The notes under the pieces are model-generated. The model had not been told where the DNA came from. It searched no databases and worked only from the letters and a program-made list of their open reading frames with translations. From Methyloversatilis universalis FAM5 (GTDB lineage Bacteria; Pseudomonadota; Gammaproteobacteria; Burkholderiales; Rhodocyclaceae), in NCBI RefSeq assembly GCF_000214035.2, contig NZ_AFHG01000030.1:1-64000 (forward strand): a DNA stretch of 64,000 nt, written 5' to 3'. The first letter of the stretch is position 1. Every line of letters begins with the position of its first letter. This document shows, in pieces, positions 59,501 to 64,000 of the stretch. Made by a program: the position numbers and the translations under genes.

Positions 59501-60482
59501 CTTCTGGCACAACGCCAAGGTCATCTTCAGCGAATCGCGGGTCGACCTGCAGAAGGCATGGACCGAAACCAGCCACCGCATCGCGCTGCTGCGCGACGAC
59601 GCCGACTGCGCGCGCGAGGAATTCGCGCTGCTGGACGACAAGTCGGACACTGGCCTGTTTGCGGCGCTCACCTTCGAGCCGCAGGAAGATGTCGCAGCGC
59701 CTTACGTCAGCAGAGGTATCCGCCCGCGCATCGCCATCCTGCGCGAGCAGGGCGTGAACGGTCAGGTCGAAATGGCGGCCGCCTTCGACCGCGCCGGTTT
59801 CGACGCGCAGGACGTGCACATGTCCGACCTGATGGCCGGCCGCGTGAAGCTGGCCGACTTCAAGGGCCTGGCGGCCTGCGGCGGCTTTTCCTACGGTGAC
59901 GTGCTGGGCGCAGGCTCCGGCTGGGCCAAGTCCATCCTGTTCCATCCGGCACTGCGCGACGCCTTTGCCGAGTACTTCGCCCGACCGGACACCTTCGCGC
60001 TGGGCGTGTGCAACGGCTGCCAGATGATGAGCCAGCTGGCCGACATCATTCCGGGTGCTGCGCACTGGCCGCGCTTCGAGCGCAACCGCTCGGAGCAGTT
60101 CGAGGCGCGCTTCACCCAGGTTGAAATCGTCGATTCGCCGTCCATCCTGTTCCGTGGCATGGCCGGCTCCAAACTGCCCATCGTGGTGTCGCACGGCGAG
60201 GGCCGCGCGGTATTCGCCGACGCACAGGCGCAGAAGCTGGCACGCGTCGCCATGCGCTACATCGATCACGACGGCAGCGTGGCCAGCCGCTACCCGCGCA
60301 ACCCGAACGGCTCGCCGGACGGCATCACCTCGGTCACCAGCGACGATGGCCGCGTCACCATCCTGATGCCGCATCCGGAGCGCATCTTCCGCACCGTGCA
60401 GATGAGCTGGCACCCGGCGCACTGGGGTGAGGACAGCCCGTGGATGCGCATGTTCAGGAATGCGCGGGTCTGGGTCGGCTGA
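56511..60482 (+). CDS. purL: Phosphoribosylformylglycinamidine synthase (large PurL)
   Basis: A 1323-residue single-chain FGAM synthase for purine synthesis: FGAR + Gln + ATP gives FGAM. An N-terminal domain, two AIRS-like ATP domains ([39 protein letters not shown]), and a C-terminal class I glutamine amidotransferase with catalytic Cys in [11 protein letters not shown] and His/Glu near MPHPER. This is the long PurL of gammaproteobacteria and betaproteobacteria, needing no PurS/PurQ. ATG 56511 begins the conserved part. Confidence 0.98.
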   Translation: MAHILKLRGTPALSAARLSRLADACRIAAPKLRDLTATQYFFVECAAEPSAEERARLCALLAAQPAEAVEGPALLVTPRLGTISPWSSKASDIARNCGLTGVQRIERGVLYELTLSRGLLGGGALDDAERAALAGLLHDRMTESVFGSLADAEALFSHVPPRPLVSVSLAEGRASLERANVELGLALSDDEIDYLLDAYTKLGRNPTDVELMMFAQANSEHCRHKIFNASWTIDYQPQDMSLFGMIRETHKATPQHTVVAYSDNAAVIEGATTEPVARFYPDRTGRWGWHEESMHFLAKVETHNHPTAISPFPGAATGAGGEIRDEGATGRGAKPKAGLAGFSVSNLNIPGFEQPWERVDGELYGKPERIASALQIMIDGPLGAAAFNNEFGRPNLAGYFRTFELPFMGEMRGYHKPIMIAGGIGNIAARDALKIEFPAGTKLVVLGGPAMLIGLGGGAASSMTTGTNTADLDFASVQRGNPEIERRAQEVIDRCWQMQDDNPILAVHDVGAGGLSNALPELAYGAGHGAWFDLRAINSEESGMSPAELWCNESQERYVLAIGPERIAEFEALCVRERCPYAVLGEATADGQLTVADPLFNTKPVDMPMDVLLGKPPKMHRTVSRRPAYAPPMDVAGYDLKDAAYRVLRMPAVASKSFLITIGDRSVGGLTARDQFVGPWQVPVADVAVTSESFSGYRGEAFAMGERTPVALLNGPASGRMAIGEAITNLIAADVRSFERIKLSANWMAAAGHKGEDAALFDTVKAVALDFCPALGLAIPVGKDSLSMKTRWSDGDTQKEVVAPLSLVITAFAGVEDVRRTLTPQLLIDPEIETELLLIDLGQMKNRLGGSAFAQAFGVVGEHAPDADAVLLGRLLPAISRLRDAGLVLAYHDRSDGGLFATLCEMAFASHVGLSINLDTLAYDPLLVDVDSLAKKPDAVRGRFNDRTFSALFAEELGAVIQIRVDQRSQVMDILREAGLSGVTHGLGNPNDRDEIRFWHNAKVIFSESRVDLQKAWTETSHRIALLRDDADCAREEFALLDDKSDTGLFAALTFEPQEDVAAPYVSRGIRPRIAILREQGVNGQVEMAAAFDRAGFDAQDVHMSDLMAGRVKLADFKGLAACGGFSYGDVLGAGSGWAKSILFHPALRDAFAEYFARPDTFALGVCNGCQMMSQLADIIPGAAHWPRFERNRSEQFEARFTQVEIVDSPSILFRGMAGSKLPIVVSHGEGRAVFADAQAQKLARVAMRYIDHDGSVASRYPRNPNGSPDGITSVTSDDGRVTILMPHPERIFRTVQMSWHPAHWGEDSPWMRMFRNARVWVG

Positions 60483-60509
60483 TTGCAGACGCCGGTGAAT
60501 GCACGACAG

Positions 60510-60540
60510 AAGGGCCTGCGCAAGCAGGCCCTTTTCTTTT
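60510..60540 (+). terminator. Intrinsic terminator of purL
   Basis: AAGGGCCTGC/GCAGGCCCTT with loop GCAA and TTCTTTT. The rest of 60541-60779 shows no gene; it presumably carries the promoter of the next gene. Confidence 0.88.
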
Positions 60541-60779
60541 GTGCCCCTTGGTTGAGTGAGCTCATCGCGGCTCCGATGCCGCTGGCGGAATGGCGCAGGG
60601 CTGCCGGCGGAATATCCGGAGGGCGCACGGCGCACCGGTAACATGGGCGAAGGCGGGTGCCCTGTTCGTGAGCGCTTCAGTTCCACCGCTTTTGGCCGAT
60701 AGCCGAAAGATCGCCGGATGCAGGTGTTTCGGGGGAAGCACGCTCCGCACCGGCCGACTTTCTGCGCAGTGGTGAAACG

Positions 60780-61718
60780 ATGAAGATTCTGCTGGTCGAG
60801 GACAGCCGGGCCATGGCTGCGGTCATGTCTGTCCGCCTTGCGTCCTTCGGGTATGAAGTGAGCGTGGCCGAGAACGGTGAAGTGGCGGTGGCCCGCTTCG
60901 CCGAGGTGGCGCCCGATCTCGTGCTGATGGACATCGAAATGCCGGTCATGAACGGTTTCGAGGCGACCGCGCGCATCCGCGCGATCGAGGCGACCCAGGA
61001 CTGGGCATGGACGCCCATCCTCTTCCTGACCGCATCCAATACCCAGGAAAACCTGATCACCGCGATCGAGGCGGGCGGCGATGACTTCATCGTCAAATCG
61101 GTGCCTGAAGCGGTGCTGCAGGCCAAGATGAAAGCCATGGCGCGGATCGCCGCGCTGCGCAAGCGGCTGTCGGTCGCCAACCGGCTGCTCAGGGAACAGG
61201 CCAGCCGCGACGGGCTGACCGGGCTGTGCAACCGCCGTCACATGGACCTGACGCTGGATCTGGCCTGGAGCGAGGCGCGCAGCAGCGGGGCGCCGTTCGC
61301 ACTGCTCATGCTCGATATCGACCATTTCAAGAAGTACAACGACTACTACGGTCATCTTGCCGGCGATGACTGTCTGCGCACGGTGGCGCAGACGCTGGCT
61401 TCGGTGGTCGACCGCTGCAACAGCGAGCGGCTGACCGACGGCGCCTTCGCGGCGCGTTACGGCGGCGAGGAGTTCGCGGTGCTGATGCCCCAGGCCAGCG
61501 CCCAGGCCTACGAGCGGGTGGCGCACGGCGTGATCGAGGCGGTGCGCAGCCTGGGCATACGGCACGAGCGCAATGCCGACTGGGGCGTGGTCACCACCTC
61601 GGTCGGCGGTGCTTTCGTACCTGCCGCCAACGACGAACTGATGCACGTGTTCCGGGCCGCCGACGAGCGGCTATATGCCGCCAAGGCGGCCGGACGCAAT
61701 CGCGCCGTGCTGAGCTGA
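60780..61718 (+). CDS. Response-regulator diguanylate cyclase
   Basis: A 312-residue protein with an N-terminal receiver (phospho-Asp D51 in LVLMDIEMP) and a C-terminal GGDEF domain whose active site is GGEEF at residues 228-232, so it should make cyclic-di-GMP when phosphorylated. Upstream is RLTD, a possible product-inhibition site, but two residues further from GGEEF than usual. SRDGLTGLCNRRH begins the GGDEF domain. No cognate kinase is adjacent; the hybrid kinase at 50967 is 6 kb away and a link is only possible. Confidence 0.93.
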   Translation: MKILLVEDSRAMAAVMSVRLASFGYEVSVAENGEVAVARFAEVAPDLVLMDIEMPVMNGFEATARIRAIEATQDWAWTPILFLTASNTQENLITAIEAGGDDFIVKSVPEAVLQAKMKAMARIAALRKRLSVANRLLREQASRDGLTGLCNRRHMDLTLDLAWSEARSSGAPFALLMLDIDHFKKYNDYYGHLAGDDCLRTVAQTLASVVDRCNSERLTDGAFAARYGGEEFAVLMPQASAQAYERVAHGVIEAVRSLGIRHERNADWGVVTTSVGGAFVPAANDELMHVFRAADERLYAAKAAGRNRAVLS

Positions 61719-61721
61719 GGC

Positions 61722-62747
61722 TCAGCCGGGCAGGCGATCGCGCAGCCGCTCCAGCAGCACGCGCAGTTCGCTCTGGCCGTACAGGCCCTTCACCCATTCC
61801 GCTGGCCAGACCGCACCGGCGGCACCCAGCAGCGTGCCCAGCACCGCGCCGCGGTGACAGTTGTCACCGCCCAGCCGCACGTTGGCGAGCAGGCCGTCAC
61901 GCGGCGCCGCCGCATATTTCAGCGCGAGATGCAGCGTGGCCGGCAGCGCGTCCTTCAGATAGCAGGCGGGGCTGAACTGCGCGCCGATCACCTCGTCGTC
62001 CGGTCTGCGTTCCGCCCATGCGCGGTAAGGATGGCGCAGCGCCGGGTGCTCGGCCGGCGCGGCCGCCGCCAGCGCCTCCTCCATGGACCGGCCGTGCAGC
62101 AGATGGAAGGCGAGGTCCGCGTACAGCGTGGCCGCCGCCGCCGTCTCCGTCCCCTTGTGGGTCAGCGCCACGTGTTCGGTGACCGCCGCCTGCAGCGCAT
62201 CGCGGTCCTGCGCGTGGAACAGGATGAGCGGCGCCAGCGTGGCCAGCCCGCCGATGTGGATGTCCTCGACGCCGCAGTCCTCGACCTCGATACCCTGACC
62301 GTAGTGACGGAAGAAGGCGCGGTGGCATTCCTCGACATAGGTGTCGCCGTGGCTGCCCGGGGTGAGCATGAAATCGACGTAGCGCCGCGCGTAGTCGTCG
62401 CGGTCGTAGCGACCGCATTCCAGCAGCGATTCGGCCAGCAGCCGGGCCAGCTGCAGGTTCAGCGTGTTCTCGCCGGCGTGCAGGAACTGGTGGTAGTGGA
62501 TGTCGCGCGGCCCGCTCCACCAGCGCTTCTGCTCGTGCAGGATGTCGTCGGTCGGCCCGGTGCAGGCGTACTGGCTGCGCCACAGGAAGCTGTCCGGATG
62601 CGGGTTGTGCGGCGGCAGATAGCCGGTGATGTCGCCGTAGTCCTGCGGGATGCGTTCGCGGCTGTAGTACCAGTGCACCGGCATGGCCAGCGCGTCGGCG
62701 ATGAAACCGCCCCACCAGGCGGCGTCGAAGCGTGCAGGATCGATCAT
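61722..62747 (-). CDS. ADP-ribosylglycohydrolase family protein
   Basis: A 341-residue ADP-ribosylglycohydrolase-fold protein (DraG/ARH-like). The dimagnesium site parts are visible as WWGGFIADALAMPVHW near the start, TGPTDD at about residues 63-68 (binding Asp), and RLGGDNCHRGAVLGTLLGAAGA near the C-terminus, matching the family's GGD-(T/N/C)-D-like block. It likely removes ADP-ribose from a protein, nucleotide or nucleic acid; the target is unknown. No ADP-ribosyltransferase or nif gene lies in the window. ATG 62747 shares a base with the PAP2 stop. Confidence 0.85.
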   Translation of the reverse strand: MIDPARFDAAWWGGFIADALAMPVHWYYSRERIPQDYGDITGYLPPHNPHPDSFLWRSQYACTGPTDDILHEQKRWWSGPRDIHYHQFLHAGENTLNLQLARLLAESLLECGRYDRDDYARRYVDFMLTPGSHGDTYVEECHRAFFRHYGQGIEVEDCGVEDIHIGGLATLAPLILFHAQDRDALQAAVTEHVALTHKGTETAAAATLYADLAFHLLHGRSMEEALAAAAPAEHPALRHPYRAWAERRPDDEVIGAQFSPACYLKDALPATLHLALKYAAAPRDGLLANVRLGGDNCHRGAVLGTLLGAAGAVWPAEWVKGLYGQSELRVLLERLRDRLPG

Positions 62748-63553
62748 CAATGTTTTCCGTCGGTTTGTATCGGCGCGCGTCTGCGTACCCATTCGGCCAC
62801 CGTGATGCACAGCGCCAGCCAGGCGCTGCCCGAGCACAGCCCGGCCAGCACGTCGCTGGCGAAATGGACCTGCAGCACGATGCGGCTGAGGCCGGTGGTG
62901 AGCGCGATCGCGACCGCGATCCACAGCACCGGCAGATGCCAGCGCGCAGGCAGCAGGCGCAGCGCCACCCAGGCGAGCACACCGTAGGCCACCAGCGTGC
63001 CCGAAGCGTGGCCGCTCGGGAAGCTCCAGCTTGTTTCGGCCGCGTAGCCATGCTCATGTACAGGGCGCACCCGCTGGAACATCGCCTTCAGGCTCACGTT
63101 CAGCAGCGAATTGCCGGCGATCGCGGCCACCCAGGTGGCGGCCAGCAGATGCTGTCTTCGCCACAGCAGCAGCAGTGCGCCGGTCACGCCGAGCGCGGTC
63201 AGCGTTTCGGTGTCGCCGAAACGGGTGAGCCGCGCGAACAGGTGCAGCGTATGTGCGTCCAGTGAACGGCTCAGTGCGCCGACCAGCGCATCGTCGAAAT
63301 CGACCAGCACGCTGCCGTTATTCACCGCCAGTGCCACTGCGGTAAAGCCGGCAGCGCCGTACAGCATGACGGTGATGCCGATCTGCGCCACCCGGCGGCG
63401 GCTGTATGCGCCGTTCGCATGCAGGCGCCCGTTGGCGAACTGCAGCGCGGTGACCAGCAGCAGAGCGCTGGCCAGCAGCGCGGCGTGCAGCAGCGGCAAC
63501 TGGCTGGCGATCAGGGCGGCCAGTGCTTCGGGCGAGGATGGAAAAGGGGGCAT
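62747..63553 (-). CDS. PAP2-family lipid phosphatase
   Basis: A 268-residue integral membrane phosphatase with about six helices. The PAP2 motifs are KAMFQRVRPVHEHG (K-X6-RP), PSGHAS (PSGH) and SRIVLQVHFASDVLAG (SR-X5-H-X3-D). It would dephosphorylate a polyprenyl diphosphate such as undecaprenyl-PP, or a phosphatidate, on the periplasmic face. Its stop overlaps the downstream start, and it follows the metallophosphoesterase by 3 bases, suggesting a lipid/envelope operon. Confidence 0.93.
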   Translation of the reverse strand: MPPFPSSPEALAALIASQLPLLHAALLASALLLVTALQFANGRLHANGAYSRRRVAQIGITVMLYGAAGFTAVALAVNNGSVLVDFDDALVGALSRSLDAHTLHLFARLTRFGDTETLTALGVTGALLLLWRRQHLLAATWVAAIAGNSLLNVSLKAMFQRVRPVHEHGYAAETSWSFPSGHASGTLVAYGVLAWVALRLLPARWHLPVLWIAVAIALTTGLSRIVLQVHFASDVLAGLCSGSAWLALCITVAEWVRRRAPIQTDGKH

Positions 63554-63556
63554 GGT

Positions 63557-64000
63557 TCAGTCGTTCAGGGGCAGGGCGCTCAGTGCAGCCAGTTCGAAGC
63601 GGTCATCGGCCGCGCGATAGTCCCAGCGTTCGACCGTGGCGACCCGCCGGCCGTGCGTCCGGCCGGCCCGGATCAGGTTGACCGAATTGCCGGCGTCGCG
63701 ACGGGTGCGGTGCGATACCGCGGTACCCGCCTGCACCGCCCACAGCGTCCGCTCTCCGTCCGGCAGCCGGCGCACCGATGGCAGATGGATGTGGCCGCCG
63801 AGTACCAGATCGGCGCCGGCTTCGCGCCAGCGGGCGATCGCTTCGCGGTGGCCGCGTACCCGGTTGTGCCTCTCGGTGTCGCGATTGACCGCCAGCGGAT
63901 GATGCAGCGCCACCACCTTCAGCACGGTATCGGCCGGCGTGGCCCGCAGCAGTTCGGCGGTCGCGGCGATCTGCACGGCCGACAGTTCGCCGTCGGAATG
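63557..64000 (-). CDS. Metallophosphoesterase, C-terminal part (cut by window edge)
   Basis: The reading frame stays open to the window edge; only the last 147 or so residues are visible. ALHHPLAV (His pair) and LVLGGHIHLPSV (the GH-X-H metal motif) mark a calcineurin-like phosphoesterase, close to cyclic-nucleotide phosphodiesterase CpdA-type proteins. The N-terminal metal motifs lie outside. The apparent start GTG 63976 is internal. Confidence 0.85.
   Translation of the reverse strand, partial: HSDGELSAVQIAATAELLRATPADTVLKVVALHHPLAVNRDTERHNRVRGHREAIARWREAGADLVLGGHIHLPSVRRLPDGERTLWAVQAGTAVSHRTRRDAGNSVNLIRAGRTHGRRVATVERWDYRAADDRFELAALSALPLND

Noticed and set aside
57165-61646. 1493-codon minus-strand open frame across purL and the GGDEF gene
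   Set aside because: Shadow frame produced by codon bias; it crosses an intrinsic terminator and two unrelated genes.

Overview
This window is a high-GC chromosomal segment from a betaproteobacterium. The gene order rpoE-rseA-rseB-rseC-mucD-lepA-lepB-rnc-era-recO-pdxJ-acpS-nagZ and yceD-rpmF-plsX-fabH-fabD-fabG-acpP-fabF is typical of that class. An N,N-dimethylformamidase (DMFase) locus and a MxaD-like protein point to a methylotroph or C1/methylamine user. A Rhodocyclales organism such as Methyloversatilis is my guess from recall, not from a search. I see no phage, insertion sequence, integrase or CRISPR array.

Positions 1-14150 are the accessory and most interesting part. A minus-strand amide sensor/antiterminator pair (AmiC-like receptor and AmiR-like ANTAR protein) is divergent from an operon for the two DMFase subunits, a Rieske-oxygenase-like protein that has lost cluster ligands, a Sel1-repeat protein and a small unknown protein. 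A second operon follows: a Tat-type periplasmic urea/amide-binding protein without permease or ATPase genes, then ureE-ureF-ureAB(fused)-ureC-ureG-ureD. Both operons start with the same cassette: a sigma70-type promoter, a hairpin right after the expected start site, and a strong intrinsic terminator whose 5' arm can instead form a second hairpin. This is the layout expected for AmiR-type antitermination, so I infer that one sensor controls DMF hydrolysis and the urease. UreC keeps all nickel ligands and catalytic residues, but the substrate-contacting loop is shortened and rewritten, so its substrate may not be plain urea.

Positions 14150-25320 carry a NodZ-like fucosyltransferase-type gene, ttcA, a low-molecular-weight tyrosine phosphatase, a MxaD-like periplasmic protein, and rne divergent from rluC. 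A HAD phosphatase, a small Rieske protein and SppA follow, then minus-strand RsmI-like methyltransferase and YceF genes.

Positions 25280-38130 hold the fatty-acid/phospholipid operon ending in a strong terminator, a small YgfX-like protein, nadB on the opposite strand, and the envelope-stress operon rpoE-rseABC-mucD plus a glutaredoxin-like gene. Positions 38200-48640 hold lepA-lepB-DUF4845-rnc-era-recO-pdxJ-acpS-nagZ-uvrC-pgsA, mostly with overlapping start/stop codons, and a tRNA-Gly/tRNA-Cys/tRNA-Gly cluster with a consensus promoter and two look-alike terminators.

Positions 48880-64000 hold a natural fusion of two periplasmic binding domains convergent with a large hybrid histidine kinase, a DNA glycosylase, the thioredoxin-fold co-chaperone CnoX, purL, a response-regulator diguanylate cyclase, an ADP-ribosylglycohydrolase, a PAP2 phosphatase and a metallophosphoesterase cut by the window edge.
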